Below, one piece after another: positions 1 through 8,869 of a DNA stretch of 39,269 nucleotides. The position numbers were made by a program, and so were the translations under genes. A model generated the notes under the pieces. It was not told the DNA's origin, made no database searches, and saw only the letters and a list, made by a program, of their open reading frames with translations. Position 1 is the stretch's first letter. Each line of letters opens with the position of its first letter. This DNA is from Rs1 sp034111875 (lineage in GTDB: Bacteria > Pseudomonadota > Gammaproteobacteria > Pseudomonadales > Balneatricaceae): the NCBI GenBank assembly GCA_034111875.1, contig JAWUWK010000065.1:1-39269 (forward strand), read 5' to 3'.

Positions 1-127
1 CCACACGAATTATCTGACCAAATTTTTAAAGAGCATTTAACTACCTGCAAAAGTAGCTAAATTTTAAACATTGACAAATATATTTAACTTGTCTGAGCAA
101 CTGATGTTTGCTGCTCTGCTTAAGTGA
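1..127 (-). other. 5' leader of a ribosomal RNA operon (16S gene lies beyond the left edge)
   Basis: On the minus strand, 24-35 reads TGCTCTTTAAAA, followed by a stretch ending in CGTGTGG at the window edge. This closely follows the boxA region of the E. coli rrn leader (TGCTCTTTAACA followed by CTGTGTGG), the NusB/NusE loading site for rRNA antitermination. Just upstream, 41-57 can form a small boxB-like hairpin, and 95-116 holds a second short inverted repeat (GAGCA/TGCTC). The mature 16S rRNA should begin roughly 100-200 bases beyond position 1; none of it is visible here. The call rests on boxA plus the promoter immediately upstream. Confidence 0.8.
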
Positions 128-133
128 AGGCGT

Positions 134-161
134 ATTATATAGCTGCACCTCGGTAAGTCAA
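134..161 (-). promoter_or_regulatory. rrn promoter P2 (sigma70) with A/T-rich upstream element
   Basis: The minus strand carries TTGACT at 156-161 and a perfect TATAAT at 134-139 with a 16-bp spacer, followed by ACGCC, a G/C-rich discriminator typical of stringently controlled rRNA promoters. The adjoining 162-231 is extremely A/T rich, with A and T tracts on the upstream side of the -35, as expected of an UP element for the RNA polymerase alpha subunit. Initiation is expected near 127, feeding directly into the boxA leader. Confidence 0.8.
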
Positions 162-237
162 TCATTTTCTAGTTTGTTTTTTTATTTGATTATTATATCA
201 AAAAAAACAAAAACTTAAAAAAATTCACTAGATCAAT

Positions 238-268
238 TTGTTAGGGCGTATAAAAGTTACGCTAACAA
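238..268 (-). other. Stem-loop between the two rrn promoters
   Basis: TTGTTAG (238-244) pairs with CTAACAA (262-268) and CGTA (247-250) with TACG (258-261), giving an 11-bp stem with a 2-base bulge. On the minus strand it is followed, after about 15 bases, by T-rich sequence. It could be a weak terminator for transcripts coming from der, or a leader structure in P1 transcripts. The late T tract makes a canonical terminator doubtful. Confidence 0.35.
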
Positions 269-325
269 GGTATTGTCCCTATCTTAGTCTCGTTCACTCA
301 AGCACTGCCTGAAGCGAGGGGAAAG

Positions 326-353
326 ATTATATAGATCTTTTATTGACCGTCAA
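326..353 (-). promoter_or_regulatory. Upstream rrn promoter P1 (sigma70)
   Basis: The minus strand carries TTGACG at 348-353 and TATAAT at 326-331 with a 16-bp spacer. It lies about 190 bp upstream of P2 and points the same way, the tandem P1/P2 layout usual for rRNA operons. The rest of the stretch up to the end of der (354-597) shows A-rich sequence close to the -35 and one short hairpin (476-490), but no gene that I can support. Confidence 0.65.
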
Positions 354-597
354 GTGTTTCTTTAACTTTATCTTAGAAGCCTAAAAAGACAATCACGTTC
401 AGCTTTAAAGCTTATTGATGCTTTTAACTTCGCACGCCTTGAATAATTGCAACACTTCAGAGGTTGATTGCACTGACGTCTTCGGGACGTTCTATTACTA
501 AAGACATAGCTAGAGCAATCGATCTGCACTCAAGGGCATTGTAACGGCTTTGTTTGCTGCTATATAGAGGCAACATATGCAAAGCATTGCAAAAGTA

Positions 598-2025
598 TCA
601 GCGCCTTACGGACTTTTTCTTTGTAGCAGTCTTCTTAAGTTTTCTGACCTGCTTTTGAAAACGCTCTCTCTTATCCAATTTAACCCCAGTTGAATCGTTT
701 CTATCTTCAGCAAATGGGTTGATACCTGTCCTAAACTCAAACCTTATAGGCGTTCCAAATACTTTGAGGTGTTTAGTAAATTTATTTTGTAAATACTTTT
801 TATAAGATAGAGGTAGTTGATCCGTTTGATTACCGTGTACCACAATTACTGGAGGGTTAGACCCTCCTTGGTGGGCGTAGCGCAATTTTATGCGCCGTCC
901 GGCAGGCGAAGGAGGCTGATGATCTGATACTATATCGGCCAGTAATGTGGTGAGATAATTAGTACTCCATTTCATCATTGCACATTGGTATGCCTCATCT
1001 ATAGATTCATACATTTCACCCACACCCGTTCCGTGCAGTGCAGAAATGAAATGAAAGCGTGCAAAGCTGGCAAAATCTAACTTACGTTGTATTTGCTCTT
1101 TTACATCAGCACGTGAGTCTTTAGCCATTCCGTCCCATTTGTTTAATGTGACAACTAAAGAGCGCCCAGTACTCATTACAAAACCAAGCATATGAAGATC
1201 TTGATCAGTGACACCTTGTCGCGCATCTATCACTAACACTACTACATTTGCATCATTAATGGCTTGTAGCGTTTTAATAATAGAGAATTTTTCCACGGCT
1301 TCGCGCACATTCTTTCTGCGCCTTACACCCGCTGTATCGATCAAAGTATAGTTTTGACCATCGCGCTCATAAGGTATATAGATACTATCACGAGTAGTTC
1401 CAGCCTCATCAAAAACGATCACTCGCTCTTCGCCAAGTAAACGGTTCACCAAGGTTGATTTACCAACATTCGGTCGGCCTACCACCGCAATCCGGACACC
1501 TTGACCGACATGCCTATCCTCATCTTGGATAGATCCAGGAAATGGGTTAAGTACGTATTCAATCAGTAAAGTAACACCACGGTTTTGCGATGCAGCTATC
1601 GCCAATGGTTCACCCATGCCTAAGCTATGAAAATCAGACACCGCTATATCGGGATCTATACCATCAGTTTTGTTGACCACTAAATGAACATTTTTCTTAT
1701 TCTTACGTAAATAATTGGCAATCTGCTGATCACCTGGGTTTAGTCCATAGCGGCCATCCACCATAAACAGTACAACATCTGCCTCTTCAATCGCTAATAA
1801 TGACTGTTCAGCCATTTTATAGTCTATACCTTGCTCATCACCTGTAATACCACCGGTATCTACAACGATGAAGCTGTGCTCGGAGCATTGACCCTCGCCG
1901 TATTTTCTATCTCGCGTGACTCCAGGCATGTCTGCAACGAGCGCATCCCAAGATTTAGTTAGTCTATTAAATAACGTCGATTTTCCTACATTTGGTCGGC
2001 CGACAATAGCGATTACAGGTAACAT
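598..2025 (-). CDS. der: Ribosome biogenesis GTPase Der (EngA)
   Basis: Der is an essential double-GTPase that acts in late assembly of the 50S ribosomal subunit. The 475-residue product has two tandem TrmE/Era-type G domains, each with a GRPNVGKS P-loop (residues 9-16 and around 183-190), DTGG and DTAG G3 motifs, and NKTD and NKWD G4 motifs. A C-terminal KH-like domain and a basic tail (KKTATKKKSVRR) follow. Length is normal for gammaproteobacteria. It follows bamB on the same strand, the conserved hisS-yfgM-bamB-der order, but an intrinsic terminator in the 140-bp gap suggests at least partly separate expression. The rRNA operon downstream is transcribed in the same direction. Confidence 0.97.
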   Translation of the reverse strand: MLPVIAIVGRPNVGKSTLFNRLTKSWDALVADMPGVTRDRKYGEGQCSEHSFIVVDTGGITGDEQGIDYKMAEQSLLAIEEADVVLFMVDGRYGLNPGDQQIANYLRKNKKNVHLVVNKTDGIDPDIAVSDFHSLGMGEPLAIAASQNRGVTLLIEYVLNPFPGSIQDEDRHVGQGVRIAVVGRPNVGKSTLVNRLLGEERVIVFDEAGTTRDSIYIPYERDGQNYTLIDTAGVRRRKNVREAVEKFSIIKTLQAINDANVVVLVIDARQGVTDQDLHMLGFVMSTGRSLVVTLNKWDGMAKDSRADVKEQIQRKLDFASFARFHFISALHGTGVGEMYESIDEAYQCAMMKWSTNYLTTLLADIVSDHQPPSPAGRRIKLRYAHQGGSNPPVIVVHGNQTDQLPLSYKKYLQNKFTKHLKVFGTPIRFEFRTGINPFAEDRNDSTGVKLDKRERFQKQVRKLKKTATKKKSVRR

Positions 2026-2042
2026 TTTTTGTTTCTCAAAAT

Positions 2043-2067
2043 AAAAAAAAGCCTTCCACTGTGGAAG
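2043..2067 (-). terminator. Intrinsic terminator after bamB
   Basis: On the minus strand CTTCC and GGAAG (within 2053-2067) form a short hairpin, potentially extended by A-C/G-T pairs, followed by GC and a run of eight T (2043-2050). It lies between the bamB stop and the der start, so it may terminate or attenuate the upstream operon. Confidence 0.65.
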
Positions 2068-2165
2068 ACATATTGTTCACGAACATCGTTTAACTTTCAA
2101 ATCAAGCGGCGCCCGTTCACGAGATCACTGCAAAAAGAGCGCCTCGTAATATTAATTAAGGGCAA

Positions 2166-3305
2166 TTACTGCACGCTTAAAGCTGTTAAACGACCATTAT
2201 TACTCAATACATAGAGTACTTGGTTTTTCACTAACATATCACCAATAAGCGCACCGCCGAGCTTATGTCTTGCAACAAAGCGACCGTCATCCTGAGCTAA
2301 AAAATGCAAATAACCTTGCTGATCGCCTACGACGACTTGGTTGGAGATGACTGCCGGCGAGGTCAGTGTTCGATTAAGCAATAGATCCTGGCGCCATAAC
2401 TGTGCTGCAGACTGCGCATCGATACTGTGCACAATATCATTCGCCGAGCTTAAAAACACACGACCATTGCTAGACGCCAAGCTACGATAACTTGAATAAG
2501 GCTTGCGCCACAACACTTGAGCATTAAATGGGTTAATTGCCGTCAGGCTTCCACGATAACTTGGAATATAGATAACGTTTTGATAAAGCATAGGTTTACC
2601 ATCAATATCCGTCAGACGCTCTATATCAGATTTGCCTTTAGCCACATTAATACGCTCTTGCCACAACACATTTCCTGTTGCATTATCTAACGCGACAAAC
2701 TTTCCATTATCCAAACCGGCAAGAGACACATCCAGAGCCACTAAAGGTGAGCTAGAACCGCGCAATGTCAAATTTGGCTGGCTACTGGTATACACCCATC
2801 GCTGCTCTCCACTATTTATATCCAACGCGACAATATCACCTGTGACCATTTGCACAACCACTAGCTCTGCATTCATTTGCGCTTGAGATACAACTTCACC
2901 GCCAATAGGCACTTGCCATATAATATCACCTGTTACAGAGGACATCGCAACCACATCACCGGAATAAGTTGCCACTACAGCCATTCCTTGACCTGCACCG
3001 ACGCCACTGCTGATAGATACGCCAAGTGGTTTGCTCCACAGCAATTTACCTGTGCTAACATCAAAACTGGAAACATCACCGTGGACGTCCGTTACTATAA
3101 TAGAGTCACCCACCACACTCGGTGTCAATTGATGGTATTTATCACCAAAGTTGCTTCCAATATCTTTGGACCAAAGTACTTTTATTTTTTTCTCCGCAGC
3201 TATTTTTACTAGTGGACTAGGTTCAATTTCATCACCATTACTAGCGCAGCCTGCAATTGCAGTAACTATGCCCACAATTACAATCATTCGCTTAATGCAG
3301 AACAT
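2166..3305 (-). CDS. bamB: Outer membrane assembly lipoprotein BamB
   Basis: BamB is the beta-propeller accessory lipoprotein of the BAM complex, which folds and inserts outer-membrane proteins. The 379-residue product begins with a lipoprotein signal whose lipobox ends at Cys20 (AIAGC), followed by repeated PQQ-like blades with recurrent W and ALD..TG motifs (GDVVAMSSVTGDIIWQ, GDIVALDINSGEQRW, GKFVALDNATGNVLWQ). The ATG overlaps the yfgM stop codon (TAATG), so the two are translationally coupled. The order hisS-yfgM-bamB-der is conserved across gammaproteobacteria. Length is as expected. Confidence 0.96.
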   Translation of the reverse strand: MFCIKRMIVIVGIVTAIAGCASNGDEIEPSPLVKIAAEKKIKVLWSKDIGSNFGDKYHQLTPSVVGDSIIVTDVHGDVSSFDVSTGKLLWSKPLGVSISSGVGAGQGMAVVATYSGDVVAMSSVTGDIIWQVPIGGEVVSQAQMNAELVVVQMVTGDIVALDINSGEQRWVYTSSQPNLTLRGSSSPLVALDVSLAGLDNGKFVALDNATGNVLWQERINVAKGKSDIERLTDIDGKPMLYQNVIYIPSYRGSLTAINPFNAQVLWRKPYSSYRSLASSNGRVFLSSANDIVHSIDAQSAAQLWRQDLLLNRTLTSPAVISNQVVVGDQQGYLHFLAQDDGRFVARHKLGGALIGDMLVKNQVLYVLSNNGRLTALSVQ

Positions 3306-3961
3306 TAGCTTTCCTCTTCGGTTAAGTCATTTAGCTTCAATGATATTAAGTCTTCAGATGCATTTGCCGGCATTGCCGTCAGTGCTTTTTTATAGGCGTT
3401 GCGGGCTTCATCTTTATTGCCCATTGCCAAATGAATATCACCCTCTAATTCAGCTGCTTGAACTATAAGTGCAGCCAGATCGACACTCTTCACTAAAACC
3501 AGTGCCTCTTGATACTTTTGAAGCTCAGCCAATATCTGCGCTTTACGGATCATCGCTATAGATTTAACCAGAGGCGATGGTTCTGCTGCTAAAAGCCAAT
3601 TTAACTCTTGCTCGGCTGTCGTCAAGTCTTCTGCGTTAACTGCAACTTTAGCCATCAATAGGGCGGCAAACTTGGCGTATTGAGTATCTGAGAAATCATT
3701 TTTTAAGTTAGCTGATAAATGCTTCGCTGTGGCTAGATTCTCAGCTTTATCTGCATTTTCAATCGGCTCAACGACGGCAATTAACTGCTGATACATCGCG
3801 GATGCATTTTCACTGGCTTCAAGCTGTTGTTTTTGCCAAGCTTTAAATCCATATACCGCTGCTACCGCAATCGCTATCATTATTACCAATGACTTACCGT
3901 TCTCTTTCCACCAAGACTTAATCGCTTCAATCTGCTCTTCTTCTGTACGTAACTCTGCCAC
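3305..3961 (-). CDS. yfgM: YfgM-family periplasmic chaperone, TPR-like, membrane anchored
   Basis: YfgM is an inner-membrane protein with a periplasmic tetratricopeptide-like domain. In E. coli it associates with the SecYEG translocon and PpiD and helps pass outer-membrane proteins to periplasmic chaperones. The 218-residue product has a short acidic N-terminus (MAELRTEEEQIEAIKSWWKE), one transmembrane helix at about residues 24-39, then helical repeats rich in Ala and Leu. It lies between hisS (72-bp gap) and bamB (one-base overlap), the canonical neighbours. Confidence 0.92.
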   Translation of the reverse strand: MAELRTEEEQIEAIKSWWKENGKSLVIMIAIAVAAVYGFKAWQKQQLEASENASAMYQQLIAVVEPIENADKAENLATAKHLSANLKNDFSDTQYAKFAALLMAKVAVNAEDLTTAEQELNWLLAAEPSPLVKSIAMIRKAQILAELQKYQEALVLVKSVDLAALIVQAAELEGDIHLAMGNKDEARNAYKKALTAMPANASEDLISLKLNDLTEEES

Positions 3962-4033
3962 TCTTGTACTCCTAAAACGTAATATAAAATTTACGTAACT
4001 CTATAGTTTAACCACTTAAACAAGACTGCCACA

Positions 4034-5293
4034 TTAATTGGCAGCTAAACTTTGAATCAAATTCGCAACGTTGATATTCTTTTGGCTAGTTTCACCTTGC
4101 CAAACAGAGGCTGAAATTTCACCTTGCTTATCCCTTTTAATCAACACGATGTGCTCAGCAGCTGTTTGACGCGCTTTGCTGAGGATATTTTTTAATCCAG
4201 AGCAATGAGTCCTAATAGACAAATGAGGCAGTTGAGTGCGGATCTGCTCTGCCAATATCACCATTTCTTGCTCAAGGCCTTTTTCTTCAGCCGCTAGATA
4301 AACATCAAACTTGGTGCTGGCGGTTGTCGGTACTTTAGCTAACACTTCCAGCAACAGCAATAGTCGCTCTTCGCCCATTGCAAAACCGACAGCAGGTGTA
4401 GCTTTACCCCCTAGTTGAGCTACCATATTATCGTAGCGACCGCCGGCACAGACTGTACCTTGAGCACCCAGTTTATCGGTAGTCCACTCGAACACTGTTT
4501 TGTTGTAGTAATCCAAACCTCTTACTAGGCGTGGATTAATAATGTAGCTTACACCCGCTCTATCGAGAATAGAGGTGAGGGCTGAAAAATGCTGACGCGC
4601 GTCAGCGTCAAGATAATCAAGCAAATTAGGTGCGTCGTTTAAGAGCATTTGGGTATTTAAATCTTTGCTGTCTAATACACGCAACGGATTCGTCAGTATT
4701 CTTTTTTGACTATCCTCATCTAAAAAATCCCGCTTGGAGGTTAAGAAATCAACGAGAGCAGCTTGATAGGCACCTCTGGCCTCGTTACTACCTAGTGAAT
4801 TCAATTCCAGAGTGAGTGAATCTAAAATGCCCAGGGATCGCCAAAGTGTTGCCGATAGTAAGATTACTTCAGCATCTATATCAGCACCTGCCATACCAAA
4901 AGCTTCGACACCTATCTGATGAAACTGACGATAACGTCCCCTCTGCGGTTTTTCGTAGCGGAACATTGGCCCGCGATACCATAGTCGCTGGGTTTGATTG
5001 AATAACAAGCCATGTTCTATTCCAGCGCGAACGATACTCGCCGTTCCCTCTGGTCGCATAGCTAAACTTTCGCCATTTCGATCTTCGAAGCAGTACATTT
5101 CCTTTTCTATGATATCCGTTACTTCACCGATCGATCGATTAAACAGCTCAGTGTTTTCCAGAATAGGCGTACGTATTTCACCGTAACTATACTGAGTGAC
5201 GACATGCTTAAATGTTTCTTCTAAGTATTGCCATATTGGAGATTGCTCAGGCAGAATATCATTCATTCCCCTAATCGCTTGAAGTTTAGACAA
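4034..5293 (-). CDS. hisS: Histidyl-tRNA synthetase
   Basis: HisS is a class II aminoacyl-tRNA synthetase that charges tRNA-His. The 419-residue product shows class II motif 2 (FRYEKPQRGRYRQFHQ), the histidine-specific RGLDYYNKTVFEW block, motif 3 (GFAMGEERLLLLL) and a C-terminal anticodon-binding domain. The N-terminus (MSKLQAIRGMNDILP) is typical. The start lies only 16 bp after the rodZ stop, whereas most relatives have ispG between rodZ and hisS. Apart from that missing neighbour it looks complete. Confidence 0.97.
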   Translation of the reverse strand: MSKLQAIRGMNDILPEQSPIWQYLEETFKHVVTQYSYGEIRTPILENTELFNRSIGEVTDIIEKEMYCFEDRNGESLAMRPEGTASIVRAGIEHGLLFNQTQRLWYRGPMFRYEKPQRGRYRQFHQIGVEAFGMAGADIDAEVILLSATLWRSLGILDSLTLELNSLGSNEARGAYQAALVDFLTSKRDFLDEDSQKRILTNPLRVLDSKDLNTQMLLNDAPNLLDYLDADARQHFSALTSILDRAGVSYIINPRLVRGLDYYNKTVFEWTTDKLGAQGTVCAGGRYDNMVAQLGGKATPAVGFAMGEERLLLLLEVLAKVPTTASTKFDVYLAAEEKGLEQEMVILAEQIRTQLPHLSIRTHCSGLKNILSKARQTAAEHIVLIKRDKQGEISASVWQGETSQKNINVANLIQSLAAN

Positions 5294-5309
5294 TGTAGTT
5301 TTCCGATTT

Positions 5310-6383
5310 TTAAAGAGGCAACTTAAAGTTAGCTATATTATTACGACTTAGAGATTGTAAGTCGATTTCAACGCCGCCGTAGGTGATACTAGAGACACTG
5401 TCAACTCGCCCAATAGATAAACTTAAGGGAGCATCACCAGTCAACGAAAGTTTTTGCCCAGACTTCTTAATGCCATTAAACAACACTTTGCCACGGACAT
5501 CTTTTATCGTTACCCAGCATTCGTTATTGAAGCTGACTGCTAATAAGTTAATATCGACAGATGCAGGCGTTGAATTTACTGCGCCAGTATTGGTATTAAC
5601 TACATCAGCTTCTGTCGGCTCCAAGGTTTTAACCACTTGCTCTAACTCTGCAAGTTGCGCAGTATTGCGTTCTGTCTCATCTGAGAGATTCAACTGCAAC
5701 TCTATGCCCGTGCCATTATTCAGAGTTGTTGACGTATCCGCTACATTGCTCGTACCTTGATTAGCGTTTTGATTGGCAGTCGGTTGCTGTTGTGCCCCTG
5801 AATTATCACTAGCAAAACCCGCCGGGTTTTGGGTATTGGTGCCTAGCTCAGCATTACTCAATTCAACATTGGCATTTTGAGCATCCAAAGAGGGCAACAC
5901 TAACTCATTGCCGTTGACTGTCTCTACGGCAATGGGATCTTGTGAGGAAAGCAAAGGCGAAGTTAGACCATACTGAGTTTTCCACCACCAAAAGACCGCA
6001 GCACCTAAAACCAGAATAAAAAGCAGCGTTGACCATTTCATTACTGGGTCACTTACTTTCACTTGCCGATCGATTTTTGATATAGACTTTAAAGGCCCTT
6101 TGCTCGTTTGAATACCGTATATATTATCGAGCAAGGCTATTAGCTCTGCACCATCTTCGTTAACCGCTTTTGCATATGCTCTTATATAACCTCTGCAAAA
6201 GACCATACTCGGCAGTTTCTCGTACGCCCCCTCTTCTATCCACAATATATAATTAAGAGGTAAATACAAATCATCGGCCAATGACTTTTGACTAATACCT
6301 AACGCGTCTCGCGCTTTTTGCAGCCGGCTACCTGGGGAAAGATTTTCTTCAGTCACTATTACATTGTCAGGCTTAATACTCAC
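5310..6383 (-). CDS. rodZ: Cytoskeletal/cell-shape protein RodZ
   Basis: RodZ links the MreB cytoskeleton to the inner-membrane elongation machinery. The 357-residue product has a cytoplasmic helix-turn-helix domain (about residues 18-90, LQKARDALGISQKSLADDLY), a single transmembrane helix (about 117-134, ending in WWW), a periplasmic linker rich in Asn, Gln, Thr and Ala (about 145-260), and a C-terminal DUF4115-type beta domain (NECWVTIKDVRGKVLFNGIK). The start overlaps the pilW stop by four bases (ATGA). hisS follows after 16 bp with no ispG between them. Confidence 0.93.
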   Translation of the reverse strand: MSIKPDNVIVTEENLSPGSRLQKARDALGISQKSLADDLYLPLNYILWIEEGAYEKLPSMVFCRGYIRAYAKAVNEDGAELIALLDNIYGIQTSKGPLKSISKIDRQVKVSDPVMKWSTLLFILVLGAAVFWWWKTQYGLTSPLLSSQDPIAVETVNGNELVLPSLDAQNANVELSNAELGTNTQNPAGFASDNSGAQQQPTANQNANQGTSNVADTSTTLNNGTGIELQLNLSDETERNTAQLAELEQVVKTLEPTEADVVNTNTGAVNSTPASVDINLLAVSFNNECWVTIKDVRGKVLFNGIKKSGQKLSLTGDAPLSLSIGRVDSVSSITYGGVEIDLQSLSRNNIANFKLPL

Positions 6384-7147
6384 TGAGCTGACTCCTTTAA
6401 TTCTTTATATTTATTTGGAAATAAATTTTCCAGTAACAATGAATAAGTTACGACTTCAGAAAAATCACCATTAACACGTGCTAATTTAATCCCTAAAGCT
6501 AAACTTTCGGCGGAATGCTGAGTTTGATTAGCGCTAATTAGATCTAAAAACTCTTTGTATTTTGCATTAGATTTAAAGGTTTCACCAGCGGCTAACAAGG
6601 TTTTACTCAAGTTTAGTAATGCAAAGGCACTTCTACCCCCAAGATTAACAGAACGTTGAAATGCATCGCCTGCTTTATCATTATCTTTCAGGGCTTGATA
6701 ACATCGGCCCAAATTATCCAATGCTTGTGCGCGTAAATTATAGAAAGGATCTTTTGTTGCCAATTCTAGTTCAATGCACGCTTCTTCATACCTCTTTTGC
6801 CCAAACAAGAAGGCACCAAAATTATTGCGAAACATCGCAGAATCAGGAGCGACTTTGATCGACTTTCTAAAGTACTCTTCGGCTAACTCTTGCTCTTGTT
6901 CGGATTGAAAAACTGTCGCCAAAATTGAGTAGGCCCTGGCATAGGATTTATCGAACTCTAAAGCCTTTTGCAGCCAGTTGCGCGCAGTGACATTGTCTCC
7001 CGTTCTAAAATATTCAATTGCGACTTCGGTGAATTTCTTCGCTTTATCCCTATTTGATACTTTATTGGGATCCGAAGCACCTATAGCACAAGCTGTTAAC
7101 AATAAGCTTAAGACTGTCAATTTTGCAATATTCACTAGCTGCTGCAC
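6380..7147 (-). CDS. pilW: PilW/PilF-type TPR lipoprotein (type IV pilus assembly)
   Basis: This family is an outer-membrane lipoprotein that helps the type IV pilus secretin reach and assemble in the outer membrane. The 255-residue product has a lipoprotein signal with lipobox LTAC at Cys20 and several tetratricopeptide repeats (for example ARNWLQKALEFDKSYARAY and AEEYFRKSIKVAPDSAMFR). It lies between rlmN and rodZ, its standard place. No other pilus gene is in the window, so a working pilus cannot be inferred. Symbols pilF and pilW are both used. Confidence 0.88.
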   Translation of the reverse strand: MQQLVNIAKLTVLSLLLTACAIGASDPNKVSNRDKAKKFTEVAIEYFRTGDNVTARNWLQKALEFDKSYARAYSILATVFQSEQEQELAEEYFRKSIKVAPDSAMFRNNFGAFLFGQKRYEEACIELELATKDPFYNLRAQALDNLGRCYQALKDNDKAGDAFQRSVNLGGRSAFALLNLSKTLLAAGETFKSNAKYKEFLDLISANQTQHSAESLALGIKLARVNGDFSEVVTYSLLLENLFPNKYKELKESAQ

Positions 7148-7212
7148 TTAAAACCTAACTCCTTGCCGAGACGCTTTGCCAGCAATCTTCCTTAATTTTA
7201 GTTAATTTTGAC

Positions 7213-8331
7213 TTAGCATGCAGATATCATTTCCTGAACTACAGGTATCAACTTGCTGGTTCGCCTAGTTCTATCTTCGACCATGCCAACCAATTGTCCG
7301 CAGGCAGCATCAATTTCATCACCGCGAGTACGCCTAACGGTAGTGCGAATACCACCTTTATGCATAGTGTTTTTAAAATGTTCAATCACCGCTGCCTTAG
7401 GCCTCTCGTAACCTGAATTGGGAAAGGGATTAAAAGGAATTATATTAAGTTTACACGGTACTTTTTTAAGCAGCTTTACTAACTGACTCGCATGTTCAGG
7501 TAAATCATTAATGCCGGCCATCATAGTGTACTCTATGGTAATCACACGCTTGTCATCGAGCTTCTCTAGGTAGCGGTTGCAAGCGGCAATTAACTCTTTA
7601 ATTGGATATTTCTTGTTAACAGGCACCAATACGTCTCTTAACTCATCGTTCGGAGCATGTAGAGAGACAGCGAGTGAAACGTCTATAACATCACCTAGCT
7701 TGTCCATTGCTGGCACAACACCTGCGGTGCTTAGCGTCACTCTTCGCTTGGAAAGGCCATAGGCATTATCTTCCATCATAAGCCGCATGGCACTGACTAC
7801 CCGCTCAAAATTCATCAGAGGCTCGCCCATCCCCATCATAACAACGTTAGTGACTACCCTTTTATTAGCAGTGTCCATTGGCCCAAATGACTTAATTGCA
7901 ATTCTCACTTGCCCGATAATTTCAGCGGCACTTAAATTGCGATTAAACCCTTGCTTGCCTGTGGAACAAAAACTGCAGTTTAATGAGCATCCGACTTGCG
8001 ATGAGACACATAAAGTACCCCTGTCGCCCTCTGGTATCAACACTGTTTCAACACAAGACCCACCATCCACTCTAATAACCCATTTACGGGTTCCATCTTT
8101 AGATATATCTTGGCTGACAACCTCAGGCTCACGTATTTGCGCGTTTTCAGTTAATTTTTCACGTAACACTTTACTGATATTGGTCATTTCATCAAAACTT
8201 TCAGCCCCTTTTTGATGAATCCACTTCAACACTTGCGTCGCTCTAAAAGGTTTCTCGTCTATTTGTATAAAATAGTCGGCCAATTGGATCGGTGTCATAC
8301 CAAGTAAATTTGTTTTTGAAGTATCTGTCAT
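7213..8331 (-). CDS. rlmN: Dual-specificity RNA methyltransferase RlmN (23S A2503 / tRNA A37)
   Basis: RlmN is a radical-SAM enzyme that makes 2-methyladenosine in 23S rRNA at A2503 and in some tRNAs at A37. The CxxxCxxC cluster-binding motif is present as CSLNCSFC, followed by the family's GMGEPLMNF block and a Cys near the C-terminus (DAACGQLVG) that fits the methyl-carrying cysteine. I chose the ATG at 8329-8331 because AAGAGAG lies six bases upstream. A TTG two codons earlier is also in frame. It is followed by pilW after 65 bp, the conserved ndk-rlmN-pilW order. It needs an Fe-S cluster, notable because the local isc cluster is reduced. Confidence 0.96.
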   Translation of the reverse strand: MTDTSKTNLLGMTPIQLADYFIQIDEKPFRATQVLKWIHQKGAESFDEMTNISKVLREKLTENAQIREPEVVSQDISKDGTRKWVIRVDGGSCVETVLIPEGDRGTLCVSSQVGCSLNCSFCSTGKQGFNRNLSAAEIIGQVRIAIKSFGPMDTANKRVVTNVVMMGMGEPLMNFERVVSAMRLMMEDNAYGLSKRRVTLSTAGVVPAMDKLGDVIDVSLAVSLHAPNDELRDVLVPVNKKYPIKELIAACNRYLEKLDDKRVITIEYTMMAGINDLPEHASQLVKLLKKVPCKLNIIPFNPFPNSGYERPKAAVIEHFKNTMHKGGIRTTVRRTRGDEIDAACGQLVGMVEDRTRRTSKLIPVVQEMISAC

Positions 8332-8397
8332 GATCAACTCTCTTGAATTATGTCACTATAGAACCTAGCAACAAAGCAGGCTCCATAGCTTAATTAC

Positions 8398-8805
8398 TTA
8401 CTTAGCGAAGAAGTAAGCAATTTCACGGGCTGCAGATTCAACAGAATCAGAACCGTGTACAGCGTTAGCATCGATAGACTCTGCAAAATCACTGCGGATT
8501 GTTCCAGCGTCAGCTTCTTTAGGATTAGTAGCACCCATGAGGTCACGATTTGTAAGCACTGCATTTTCACCTTCCAATATCTGCACAACAACAGGACCTG
8601 ACGTCATGAATGCCACTAGATCGGCGAAAAAAGGACGTTCACTATGCTCCGCATAAAAACCTTCTGCATCAGCTTTGCTCAAGTTTCTTAATGCCAAGTC
8701 AACAATCTTAAGATCCGCTGCTTCGAAGCGGGATATGATTTGACCAATTACGTTTTTTGCAACAGCATCTGGTTTGATAATTGAAAGCGTACGTTCAATT
8801 GCCAT
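8398..8805 (-). CDS. ndk: Nucleoside diphosphate kinase
   Basis: Ndk transfers the gamma-phosphate between nucleoside di- and triphosphates through a phosphohistidine. The 135-residue product starts MAIERTLSIIKPDAV and contains the active-site histidine block NAVHGSDS. It is about six to eight residues shorter at the C-terminus than the Pseudomonas type, but all catalytic segments are present. It precedes rlmN as in relatives. Upstream one expects the end of the isc cluster (iscX), but instead there is a 363-bp non-coding stretch. Confidence 0.97.
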   Translation of the reverse strand: MAIERTLSIIKPDAVAKNVIGQIISRFEAADLKIVDLALRNLSKADAEGFYAEHSERPFFADLVAFMTSGPVVVQILEGENAVLTNRDLMGATNPKEADAGTIRSDFAESIDANAVHGSDSVESAAREIAYFFAK

Positions 8806-8869
8806 GATTTATTTCCTATTATTTGATTAAAAAAATTGATCGACATCGGCCGACCGTAAAAAACTCTGC

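Noticed and set aside
476..490. Short hairpin ACGTC/GACGT as a der terminator
   Set aside because: The stem is only 5 bp and no T tract follows on the minus strand.
8332..8337. TTG start two codons upstream for rlmN
   Set aside because: The ATG at 8331 has AAGAGAG at six bases; the TTG has no better ribosome-binding site.
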